64,000 nt of DNA, taken from contig NC_133538.1 of NCBI RefSeq assembly GCF_048544455.1, positions 37,945,469-38,009,468 of the forward strand, read 5' to 3'. Source of the DNA: Silene latifolia (lineage: Eukaryota > Streptophyta > Magnoliopsida > Caryophyllales > Caryophyllaceae). The notes under the pieces are model-generated. The model was given only the letters and a program-made list of their open reading frames with translations, was not told the DNA's origin and made no database searches. A program made the position numbers and the translations under genes. Below, one piece after another: positions 21,552 through 32,896 of the stretch (position 1 is the stretch's first letter; each line of letters begins with the position of its first letter).

Positions 21552-23984
21552 TGTGGACATGCCACCTACGCGCTAAGCCAATCTATGGACGCATAGCGGT
21601 CTTTTGAAAGCCACGATCGGTGGCGTAAAAATGCTTTCGACCGGATCGTTTTAGATCGGTTGGTTTCGTCTCCGCAAAGGTCTCGAAACGATGCAAGAGA
21701 TGTTCGGAATCGCCACCAAGCATTTGTAGGATGCTTGGAACCCGTTCGAATCAACTTTATACCTAGGTCAACCAAGGCAAAAAGCAGTGTTTGACATAGG
21801 TACTAAAGATAAGGAGTCGTCCCTATTTAGCATCTTATCTCTAGAATGACTCTCGTACGCCGTGGATAAGGTCGTCCACTATCCATAATTTCTGAGTAAG
21901 AGGTGAAGGTACGTATTCAGAAGCCCTTTAATCGGACACCCAATCCCGCCCGCGGTAGCGGCCTCTACTGATCGATCTTGGTTGGTTAAATGCAAAAGTT
22001 GATAAAACGGGTAAGTGTATGAATGCGCATCCACAAGTTTGAACCTAACATGTGAGCTTTCTATGTTGGTTATTTATCCAAATAACAAGTAATTGATGTC
22101 AAGTTGGATTTAGTGTTGATTTATATGTAAGACGGAAATTAAACATTCATTTACCGAGTTAGGTTCATGGTGCATAACGTGATCCATTTGTCTTAGAAAG
22201 GCGTTTTGCAAATACAATGTAAAAGGGACAGATTTGTCATTTGATTCGTCCTGTATTCGGGTTAAACGAAGTCGGGATCGTCCTAGACAACTGCTGGAAA
22301 GGAAACAAGGTCTGCATCAGGCAGCTTATTGAGGCGCGAACCGTTAGGCGATGCAAGCAGGCCGCTCCTGGTTTGAAAACATGAAAATGGTTGGCCTGTT
22401 TAGGCGCGAGTCAGTAGACTGTCCAGGGAACGTCTTCTGACTGTTAAAATGTTTGTAAAATGGTTTAAAAAGAGGGTGTTTGATCCCGTCTTGGTTTGAA
22501 AAGGTCGTTTAGACCGCTTCTGCGTCAATGTGAGGAACAAGACTTGAAAAATCATCACTATATTGATAATATTCGATATCGGGTTCGGGTTTGCAAGCTT
22601 GACATGAATAGTTTTGAAAAATGATTATGAACTAATTGTATTAAGTACATTTGTTTGTAATTAGTCAATGTTTATCATCGACTCGGGTCTAAACCGACAT
22701 GGTATATGGAACCAAGGATGACTTTATATTTGTGACTAATATGTTTGTTTTGAAATGTAAAGAAATGAAATAAAAGGTTTTAAAATACCTTTTAAAATGT
22801 GATTAACCAAATATTATCACCGAAACACGGATTAAACTGTCATGGTATGAGGAACCAAGGGTCAAAATGTTTTACGGTTAAAAGTTTATCATGAAAATGA
22901 TTTGAAATATTTGAAATGGTAAAAACCGATTGCAAATAAGAAATGAAATAAAGAGGAAAGATGAGAGCAAACACGGCTGGATTAAGGCCTGAGAGGGCAT
23001 TGAGGCGCGAGCCTCTCTGCTATGCAAGCAGCTCCTGTCTCCGGCCAAAATCCGGTTTTGGCTTATCTAACCTATATTTGAACCATGTTATGCATGTTTT
23101 AGCATGTTATGGTCATAAAACAGAAGAAAATCATGAAAGAATAGGATCTTTACACCCTCATACTTACATGCTAGGTTTGAGATGAGAAATCGACGAAAGT
23201 GTATCAACTTATTTGGTCTAGAAAACTCGGTTTGAAAACCGTTTTAGCAATGTAAAAGTGTGTTTTGTTAAGTTTAGTGATGGTATAGTGGTCGAGATGG
23301 TCGGTCAAGTGATTTAATGCACGATGACGGTACCAAAAAATGTGTAAGGCTTGTGTTTTCGATCGGTAGGTCGAAAACACGTGTCGGTTTGTGACTTGAG
23401 AAGTCGAGTCTAGAACTTTAAGGGAGAGATGAGGGGGCGGACACTCGCGTGAGGATTATGGTGTATGAAGGTTGGTATTTATTGAGAAATGGGTGGTTGT
23501 GTGCGTTTTGAGCGACGTGGCCGCATGGGCTACTCGAAGAGGCGCGAGCCATTTCGCAGGTCTTCGAGCTGTCTTATCACTATCACGCAATTGAAATCAT
23601 GATTTATTCTATCCTATGTTTTGGATGACATGATTTGTACTTGACCATGAAGCATTCCGGGAATAGTTAACATGGAAGTTTTGAGAAGTTTGTGTTTGAC
23701 TCGGTTTGACTCGTTGTAGGAGTCGGGATTTGAATTTTTGAGTCAGTTTTTGGTCCGGTGTAGGTTTTGACTCTAGTTAATGTCATTGTGACCCCGTCGT
23801 CGTGCATTAAACACTCCAGGTACTTTTGAAAAGTTTTGAAATGTTTTATTCTCGAAATCGTTTTCGAGTTTTCTAACGTATAGTTATACAAAACTGTCGA
23901 TTAAACGCTGCGATTCCTAAGCATATTGTAGTCCGATAATCATCGGGTGTTTGTTGGAGACTCGACACATACTGGGTATCTACA
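21552..23984 (-). repeat. Ogre/Tat 5' LTR, complete
   Basis: The LTR is 2433 bp, starts TGTAGATACCC on the minus strand and ends TGTCCACA. It contains four GAGGCGCGAGCC-type dyad words (22331, 22401, 23002, 23539) and phrases such as ATGCAAGCAG repeated near two of them. No genes. Confidence 0.87.
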
Positions 23985-24046
23985 CACACCTATGTTCATT
24001 TTGGTTCATTGGTTTAGGTTCTAAAATCGTCGCTCTGATACCACTT
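23985..24046 (-). promoter_or_regulatory. Primer binding site and start of the interior of chromovirus A
   Basis: On the minus strand TGGTATCAGAGC (24032-24043) perfectly matches the complement of initiator Met-tRNA, three bases after the LTR end GTTACA. About 40 bp of leader remain before the Ogre insertion. Confidence 0.85.
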
Positions 24047-24212
24047 TGTAACGCCCCCTTCTTACCCGGCCAAGGTAATTAGGAAATGTTGCCGTCTCGG
24101 TTTCTCGAGGCAGTGAAATCGGAATTACAATTAAGAAACATTATTAAATAAATAACAAGTTTAGTTATTACAAACGTAAAATAATGAATAAATGAAATAC
24201 AACTCGTCTATG

Positions 24213-26588
24213 TGTAACACCCTCATTTATTAAGGAGCCTTTAGCAAGACATTCCCAAATAAATAGGACTGTTACCATCTCGGTTTCCCGAGGCAGTAAA
24301 TAACAAAGTCCAACTCACCAAACTACTTTAAAGTAAAACTTAGCGATTACATGTTTATTACAACTCAACCAACTAAAACTTAATATAAAATAATTACAAC
24401 TCGCAGCGGAAATAAATAAAGTTATTAAATATTCTATGTGGTCTAGACTTCTAGGTAGACTGGCCAAGTCCTCACGCATTCCCATAAGCTCCCAAGTCAG
24501 CTAATCTTTAGTACCTATCAAATCCGCTCCCCATTTATGGTTCATCACAGGTGTTCACGAATACACGGTCAACCACGAGGTTGAGTAGGAATAACCAAAC
24601 AACAATTATAATCCAACCAAAATAGACATTCTTCAAGTTCTCATCACTTCATTCGTACAACTCACTTACGTCACTGGCAGTAGCACAACTTCCTTAACAC
24701 CGTGCTATGCTCAACTGGCAGTAGTACTTGCGTATCATGCTCACCTGGCAGTAGTAATTACTTACTATGCAGAACTATCTCTGGCAGTAGTAATTACTTA
24801 CTATGCTCATCTGGCAGTAACGATTACTCGCTATGCACAACTGGCAGTAACACCCTCCGTGTTATGCTCAACTGAATAATCAACTCTCCATACCAAATAT
24901 AACCAACAACAAATACTCAATAACAATCCCGTCAGACAGCTCAGCTAAGATCTTAGTAAACACAAATATTCTATCTCCAATAATAAATCACAATATTAAC
25001 ATTAATTTCATCAACCGTCACAATTAAATATACATTCACTTAACAATAAAACCCGAGTTGAGTAGGTTTTATCCCTAACTTGCAAGCAAATCCAATTACG
25101 CAGCTCAAGCGATCCAAATAATTAAAGCAATCCAAACCCGATTATAACTTCTTCACAAATCGTCACCTAACATTCATATAATACTTTAATTATTAATTAT
25201 TCAATTCATTATTTTAATTATTCAATTGTAATTTAATTATATTAATTATTTCCCGCTTAAATTATTATTACGTAAAAACCCGTTTATTAAATCAAGACCC
25301 GATTACTTATTAATACCCGAGTTAACCCGTCTTAAAACTAAACAAGTCAACCCAATATATCCAACCCAAAACACGTGATATAAACCCAACTACAAACTAC
25401 ATACACGACACAACTCCCCCCTTTAACAGTGTACAACCCGTCACACACCCCCACACATACACCCCAAACAACCCACGACAATACCCCACCTAAGCCCCAC
25501 CGTGACCACCAACCCACCACGACTAACCAACACCCACAAAATCACCATACTCGGCCTAAAATTCAAGCCCTAGCAACGACAACCACAAGTTAACCAATTA
25601 CCGAAAACCCGACATCAACCAACACCGCATACTAAACTCATCGCCAACACCACTACGGCCTCCACTACCACCTCTCGCCACCACCGTTGACACCTATGTC
25701 CCACGGTAACTCCAGGGGTGGTACCCTTTCCCAGGTGTGTCAACAAACACGGTCATGGTAGCCGTCTTAAGACGGTCACACGCAATAGTACGGTTTCCCC
25801 AGTTTTCCCCTATTTACCGCCACCACCAACACCAACCACCATCTGCCACCGTACCGACACTCCCACCATGGTCGACTCATCCTCCAGGAACCAACCCACC
25901 TTAACCCAGATCAAGTCAGTGGTGATTAAAGGTTCAAATCCCTTTATTACTAATCTGACACAATACCGCATCCACCACATATTCCACCACTAATAATCAC
26001 CCACGGTCAGCCGTCGACGGTCAGAGAAGGGTCAAGTCCAACCACGGTGTTCCAAGGTCCCCCTTTGGTCAAGGTTACGGCCAATAGGTGTTTGCTACGG
26101 TGGTCAAACCACTCGGTCAATATGCGTAGTTTAATTAGTTTATAAAAATTGTGAGACGATCTTACCTTGTATCGCTAATTGCTCTTCCGTCTTCTAAATC
26201 TCCTTCCTCTACCTTTATGAATTACTTTTCAGATTTATGATGTTTATATAGTTTAGGTTTAAGGAGTATATGATGCCAATTAGGAAACTATTGCTTTATT
26301 TCGATTATTATTAGGAATTACCATATTATTATTACATTTATTATTTTATTATTAAATCCCGCTTCAAATCCCGACTACTACTCATACTAGGCCTAATATA
26401 ATCAGCCCATAACTATTTCACATGGTCCAAGGCTCATCTGGCTTTGAGTTCAATTCCCGGCTCGCTTACTTACTTTATTATTTAGTTAATGTCTTATTTA
26501 ACAATTATTTATTAGAAATGCCAATAATTAATTATTTAAATTACATAAATTATTCTCATAAATTATTATTAAATTGCGGGGTATTACA
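24213..26588 (-). repeat. Solo LTR B (chromovirus type)
   Basis: A 2376-bp LTR is bounded by TGTAAC and TTACA and flanked by perfect CTATG duplications (24208-24212 and 26589-26593). There is no primer site or interior, so it is a solo LTR left by LTR-LTR recombination. Its ends resemble LTR A. Cytosine-rich 25.4-25.9 kb and AT-rich ends hold no genes; the ORFs there are not supported. Confidence 0.9.
24673..24873 (-). repeat. ~30-bp tandem repeats in solo LTR B
   Basis: Six imperfect units each begin CTGGCAGTA and end near TATGCTCA. Most are 30 bp; one or two are longer. LTR A has a different tandem repeat at the corresponding relative position. Confidence 0.8.
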
Positions 26589-26869
26589 CTATGACTATGT
26601 TATCTACCTAGTGACTATGTATCGACTCCAAAGTCCGTAGTGTGATCCAAATCCCGATCATGTTAATAATCAAAACCTGGACTTAACCTGCTCCCCATAT
26701 GATCGGAAATATCATATGGATCGACACAGGCCACTGCGGAAATAGGTGACAATTACACAGACACAACAAATGTCAGTTTCAATAAATAAAGTGTGACACA
26801 ACTCAAAGTGTGAGAGTATGCAACAAGACTATAATATGAGTGACATGCTATCAAACAACCACCACCACG

Positions 26870-26975
26870 GTACCGGGACTCGCCCAGACATACCGATAAC
26901 CGCCCTGGTACCGGGACACGCCCAGACATACCAACAACCACAAATAGGTGCCGGGACACACCCAGACATATCGGG
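26870..26975 (-). repeat. ~40-bp tandem repeats in LTR A
   Basis: Three imperfect units contain GGTACCGGGACWCGCCCAGA or variants followed by CATA. The open frames across it on both strands arise from the repeat. Confidence 0.75.
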
Positions 26976-28453
26976 TCTGAAAGCCAACCGGATCCCCTCC
27001 AGACGTCGTGTCTCAACCACACGAGTCCCTCCGTAACTCAAGCCATTAATGTACACATCCCTCTTGGAGTGGGAAGCTCCAAGAGGCGACCCGAGCGTGA
27101 GACGGTCTCCCAACCGCCTCACGTCTCCATAACAACAAGTAAGACACCAAGTCCTCCGACATATAAGACAATACAATAAATGCAAGATACCGTATAACAT
27201 GCCAATTATCGACTCATTCAATGTAAATGAATGACATATGACTCGTTTAACAATTAGACAAATTATTAAAACTAAGTAGGACAAACCTACCTTTTCGCAA
27301 GCTCCATAAACAAACCCAAATCCAATAATAATACCGCTTCATAAAATCATCACCTAATTAAAGTAATTAAATGCGTTTAATTATTAATTAATCTAATTAA
27401 ATTAAATACGAATTCAATTAATTAAAACCCGACTCGATTGCTTACTAATTATGTGATTTAAAACCCGACTCCTCACACCACACTAGTACAACCACACACA
27501 TAACCTCCCTCCAGCCACCACCGGCCACCACTAGCCAACACCGATCATCGCCTAGTCATGGTGGTCGCCCTACATGGCCCTCGCCATACACGACCTCTCA
27601 CAACAACCCATCACAACCACAACACCAACAACTAACAACAACACCCCCGTAACCACCACTAGCCGACCCGACTATCGTCGCCAGCCACCAGCATGGTCCC
27701 CTTGACCACGGCGGACCTCGTAGCCAACCACCAAGCCGGCATAACCATCACTCGACATGAATAACAACGATAAACAACAACATGTACAAATACAAACACA
27801 ACCCGACTGCCCCCTCCCCTTTTCCACTTATTTTCCGCCATCTACATCCACCCTACCCACCACCCAAGACCACCACTATGACCTCCGCACTCCCCTCGAC
27901 ACAACCATCATAAAACCAACCCAGGTCAGCCATGGTTTATGGGTCAAAAATTCGTCTTAAGACGGTCGCACAAAACAGCTATAAACATGTATATACTCGG
28001 TCAAACCCGTATTGGGTGGTCGATGGTGGGCCAACGACGGTTTAGGGTGGTCAAGGTCGAGGCGCGTCAAATAAAATAATATATATAAGTTAGTGAGACG
28101 GTCTTACCTTACGAACTCGTGGCGGAGGGACGGAATCTCCACTTTCTCTTCCTTTTTCTCTCTTCCTCTCATCTCTTATGTTTGTGGATTTTGTTGGGAT
28201 TTTGTGTGGATAAGATGATGAGTGGATAGGGTGGAGTATATATAAGGTAGGTGGAAGTATGTAAGGTGAGTATAGTATATGTATTTTATACATGTATCGT
28301 ATTACATATTATTATTATCATTACAACTTATTATTATTATTATTATCATTACCATCTAATAATAATTATTATCATTTTATTATTCCGTCTCAAACATAAC
28401 TCGTATAAATGCAATATAATACTATATATAATTATAAAATACGGGGTATTACA

Positions 28454-28982
28454 GTTATGTTGTCTTTTGGTGTTTTGCCTTAATTGTTTAGGTTGATAAA
28501 AGGGTTGTTTGACATGATTGTGACATAGAGTATGGTTGTGATTATTGCTAGGTGATGAGTTCGTAGAGGAAAAATTCTAACTTCCGTTGTTGTGTTGTTG
28601 ATCGGAGATTCGCTAATAAGGTAAGGTTTCCCTACTCAGCCTCATTAATTGAATAAAAGATGATGATGATTGATTTTTTTGGCATGATTACTATTATTAT
28701 TGTGATTGTGATATATTGGATGATTTGTTTTGGTTGGTTGTGGTTCTCGAGGTGCGTCCTCGGCTGAGTAGAGTCATTATCGGGAATGACTTCACGCCCT
28801 TGATTCGCCCTTTCAGGTTCCCGTCACATGGGGGATGTGCACATTAATAGACATAGGTTATTCACTCTTGGAGTTGAGCGGGGCTTAGGTGGTAAGGCTG
28901 TGGTCACCACTGGCGGTGTGGATTACCTACTGCGATGGGTAATCTGGCAGGCTATACACTTTAGTGTGTAGTCAATTATTGG
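28454..28982 (+). repeat. 5' LTR of chromovirus D, segment 1
   Basis: This segment matches 52966-53499 in D's 3' LTR almost throughout (for example TTTGCCYTAATTGTTTAGGT). The upstream part lies beyond insertion A. It ends with the ATTGG duplication of solo LTR C. Confidence 0.85.
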
Positions 28983-31900
28983 TGTAATACCCTAAATATT
29001 TTTATTTCTATTAAACTTATAATTTCTTTATAAGAAAAATATATAGTTTAATTTATATTGGATATTTCATTATCTTGAAATTTATTGTATAAAAGATTTG
29101 TTTTGCTACATAAGTTAAAGGATACCCTTATTTGATCTCCTAGAATTGTTGTTAGCCCAAGACCGACTGAATCATACTAAGTTTCTTTTTGGAAATTAGA
29201 ATAAATAAATAAAAAGGGCCACAATTTCTTCCAGGGGTTTCCACAACCTTCTTTTCCTTGAATTTTCCACATTATTATACAAACATCCTCCCTCTGTAAA
29301 TCTTGGTTTCTTGTCTGCCACATTCTTCTATTCAATTTCTCATTATTATTAGAGGACATAACGCCTTCGATCGTCCTCTGATCCATTGCACCTTCCATTA
29401 ATTTGATCAGTTCGATGATTTATTATTGGACTATTTCGAGTATTATTAGCCAAGCTTTCTTATCTTTCTTATTTAAGGTAACACGATTCTACCGATCCTA
29501 TTATTATTAATATTGTTCGGGGTTATATGTTTATGTGTTCATTATTCGTGTTGTATGTGCTTAAATTGATTATTTACGGTAGACCGTGATTATTGTTGCT
29601 TGATAATTTTGGCTATTATATTTTTTATTGTTAAGTTAATTAGTTGTGAGATGGGTTTAGAATAGTTGTGTTGGATAGCATGAGAGTTTGGGATATTAGC
29701 AATAGATGGCTTATGTCAAATATGGAGTTTGTGTTCATCGTAGGATAGTATAGTACTCCTGGTTGTGAGACAATTTTCAAGTGGAATGATTTTGCAGGTG
29801 TAATGTTTGAAAACATGAAAGAGGGATTTGGTAATTTTACAACTGGAAAACGGAGTACTTGTTTTTATAATCTTTGTTAGAATTTGTGAATGGTTGTACA
29901 TAATATTAGCCGAAAGGGTATGCTAAACTAGGTTCTCCGATTCTGATTTTTGTATTGTCTTCTAATTGTCTTTCCCTGTGACTTGACTTATGGGTGAGGA
30001 GCTTGGAGTTTTACTTTAAGTGTTGAGCACGGTTCATTATTGGACCTTTGACAATATCGATATTGAAATTGAGATGGAAATTGGTTACTGGTATTGAGTT
30101 ATGAGTTATGGGGCCTTTGAGCCGAGTTATATTTTACGGTCCAGTGCGACCGTGGTTATTGAGTTATTTGAGTTTGAATCTATATTGAGATGGAAATATT
30201 GTTTCGCGGTTTTGTCCACTGGTTCACTCACCCCTTCACTTTGTCTTAGGATGGACGATCAGAATACGATATCTGACTACTATGGAGGATTATATTATGA
30301 GATAGAGTAATGAGTGAAACGGAGTAATTAGTTGGTTAATTAATGGAATTAGAGAGTGTAGAAATATAGTTGGATAAGTAAGATGGTATATATTAACGGA
30401 ATCAAATTGATTATGGAATAGAAATCAATGTTTAGTTGGTGATAGTTATCTATTTAATTATACGAAGTAGTGTTTAACAATGGAGTATAGTTGGAAGGTT
30501 GATAAGACTTCTTATATGGTAATTAATTTATAGCTAATATCATTTTGCGGTGGTAGTGTAGTGTAAGAACTTATGTTTGATGGTGGACAATTATACGAGA
30601 GCACAATAGAAGTTGATCATCCAAATGTATACCTTGTCATATAATTATGATTTTGTTAACCAGAATGCAAGAAAAGTTAAGATAATAATTTGAATGAGAG
30701 CTTTCGTTATATGGCGATTAAGATAGGATTTTGTATTGTATTTAATTCCTTGTTTGTTATCGGTCTCGATTTAATAGTTAGCTTGCATTTATATCCGTAT
30801 TCATTACGTGAGTAATGGTAGAGATTAACTCAAGTCTCATGGATTGACTTTGTGTCATAGTAGTGTCGGGTCTTGAAATCAAGTTAGGATTGAGGCTTGG
30901 TTTTAAGTCGTCCTTTACCTGCGGTCAAAGGAGTTTCGTGGGTGGCTTATTAGGATGCTATACGGGTGTACTATGGGGATGTTTATACAGAGTTATGTGG
31001 GTCTTAAAGTATCCATATTAGTTGTTGGCCAGTAGCAGTCGTAAAGCTCTGTTTGTTTGTCGTTATGGCAAAAGGTTGTCAAGGCCATGTGCGTCTTATA
31101 AGCCTTGTTTTATACTAGTGGTTAATTGTTGAAGGAAATTACGTTGATGATGGTTTTGAGTTGCTTGTTGCCGTCGTACCGACTTCGGTGCGAGGATGAT
31201 TCCTGTTGCAAAGTCAGTAATTAGAAGCTTGGTTTTGTCATATTTCTTAATAAGGATGCATGTGTATAACGTTTGACCAATAAGTTATATATAAAGGTTA
31301 GTAGGAGTGTTTTTCTTTTATTTTAAGTAGATTCAAATAATATCAGTTGGTGACGAAGAGAATTGTTGGCTTGATCATGAAAACGGATTCACAAGTAGCA
31401 GTAATAGTTGAAGTCATAAGACAAGAAGACTATAGTTGGGCTCACAACCCGCAGTGGCGAGCCTAGAGAATAATAATTGGGCTCACAACCCGCAGTGGCG
31501 AGCCTAGAGAATTATAGTTTGGCTCACAACCCGCAGTGGCGAGCTGGGCAAATAAAGAGGCCTTTAGTAGTCGTATGAAGTAAAGTGAATCCTATCGTAG
31601 TCATTAGATACATGGGCATAGAGGTGTGCATTTAAAGTTTATGGGTAATCATTTCTTGTTTAGGTTTAGTCTCAAAGAAGTAAAGTTTCTTGCTTGGTAA
31701 TTATATAGCATGTGTAATTGATTGAAGATAGCTGGTGTTGTGTAGAAAAAGACAGACACGAGGTCACGAGGATAAAAGTTTTAGTATCCACTTGTTATGT
31801 GTGTTATAATACTAATGTCTCTGTTAAGACTTATGTTATGATATTGGTTAATAACTATTTAGTTTATAAGAGGACATTTGCTAGTGGTGGCAAAGGCGTG

Positions 31901-32514
31901 AAAATTGTGATGATGATAAGATGATAGTTTATCAAGTAGAACATTTGTTAGTTTGAGCCAAGAATGTTTATTTTATAATGCATAAAGGCGTATGTTTAGA
32001 TAAAAGTTTAAAAACTGGCAGATGGAGAGTATTTATATGGACGGTAAAAAAATGATTATTTAGTCATTTTGGTCAAGTACTCATGAAATGTAATTTGTGG
32101 TAAAGAATGTTAATTAGTACTCGTAGTTCATTTGTTTTATCTTTGGAAATACTAAGCTGAAGAATTCTCATTTTCCTTTCCTTTATTTCTAATATTTAAA
32201 TTTCCATGAGGTAGTGTAGTGTTACTCAGCTTTCCGCTGACGTGTTTTCTGCCTTCTGGGCTACTCGTCATGAGGTAGTTCCTTTTTGTTTTCTGGTTTT
32301 ATTTCAGGTTTCTTCCGCTGCAGTTCAAAAGGATTTTATTTCAAGACAAGATTTTATTTAAAGTGTTTGTAAAAGTTTTGGTTCATTTTGTATATTTTAT
32401 TTTAAGAGAATTTGTAATAAAGGACTTTGTATATTAATTATAATATCCTTGTATTTCGGCCATTTTTTTATGTGAAAGTTAGTTTTAATTTAGTCGAAAA
32501 TCAGGGGTGTTACA
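28983..32514 (+). repeat. Solo LTR C (chromovirus type), 3.5 kb
   Basis: The LTR starts TGTAATACCCTAAAT and ends AGGGGTGTTACA, with perfect ATTGG duplications (28978-28982 and 32515-32519). There is no primer site or interior. The sequence is long for an LTR but no inner insertion boundary was found. A three-unit tandem repeat (GGCTCACAACCCGCAGTGGC, about 45 bp per unit) occurs at about 31437-31545. No convincing gene. Confidence 0.87.
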
Positions 32515-32896
32515 ATTGGAGATTATTGGAGTTGGAGGAATGTGTGATGAATTGTTTGGATGTTTGTTTTATGGCATTGTTGTTTTTGTTAACCTGTTGA
32601 CTGACCCCGTTGTTGTTTTACAAAATTGTGGTGATCCATTCGGGGATGGTGAGCAGTTGATTAGCACGTATGCAGTGGATAGCTCGTGGGTCGCGGGTGG
32701 GATGGAGTCATCCCTTTGCTTAGCATGTCTAGTTTCCGCTGTTTTTTTGATACAGATGTTTATCACTTTCTTTTGATAGTTTTGTAGACCTTTTGGTTTT
32801 TGGTTTCTATTGTACGCACTTTAAATTATAAACTTAAATTATTGTTTCTTTATGGTCACTTTTGATATACTAAACCTCGGGCAACCGAGATAGGAG
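32515..32896 (+). repeat. 5' LTR of chromovirus D, segment 2
   Basis: It begins ATTGGAGATTATTGGAGTTG, matching 53494-53535 in the 3' LTR, and then continues beyond the point where the 3' copy is interrupted. It ends with the first LINE target duplication (32883-32896). The frame through it is not a gene. Confidence 0.82.

Larger units (their letters stand above)
14376..23984 (-). mobile_element. Ogre/Tat-type Ty3/gypsy element, internally deleted
   Basis: On the minus strand a 2433-bp 5' LTR (21552-23984) starts TGTAGATACCC and ends TGTCCACA. It is followed by a primer site complementary to a tRNA-Arg. A matching LTR end occurs at 14376-15133. The target duplication CACAC stands at 14371-14375 and 23985-23989, proving both outer ends are original. 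Only the leader and the first ~73 residues of the first ORF remain. Athila-2 occupies the interior and most of the pol region and the start of the 3' LTR have been lost. It inserted about 40 bp downstream of element A's primer site. Confidence 0.87.
24047..28453 (-). repeat. 5' LTR of minus-strand chromovirus A, split by solo LTR B
   Basis: On the minus strand the LTR starts TGTAATACCCCG at 28453 and ends GGGGGCGTTACA at 24047. Removing solo LTR B leaves about 2.0 kb. The phrase GAAACCGAGACGG near the end, and the primer site, relate it to LTR B and element D. A tandem repeat with the phrase CCGGGACACGCCCAGACATA lies at about 26870-26975. It inserted into the 5' LTR of element D, whose sequence resumes at 28454 (GTTAT). 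Confidence 0.82.

Noticed and set aside
25718-28293. Pro/Thr/His-rich ORFs
   Set aside because: They arise from C-rich or repeat-rich LTR A and B sequence and lack any domain.
32507-32776. Membrane-like 89-codon ORF
   Set aside because: It lies entirely within the 5' LTR of element D beginning in the target duplication of solo LTR C; chance frame.
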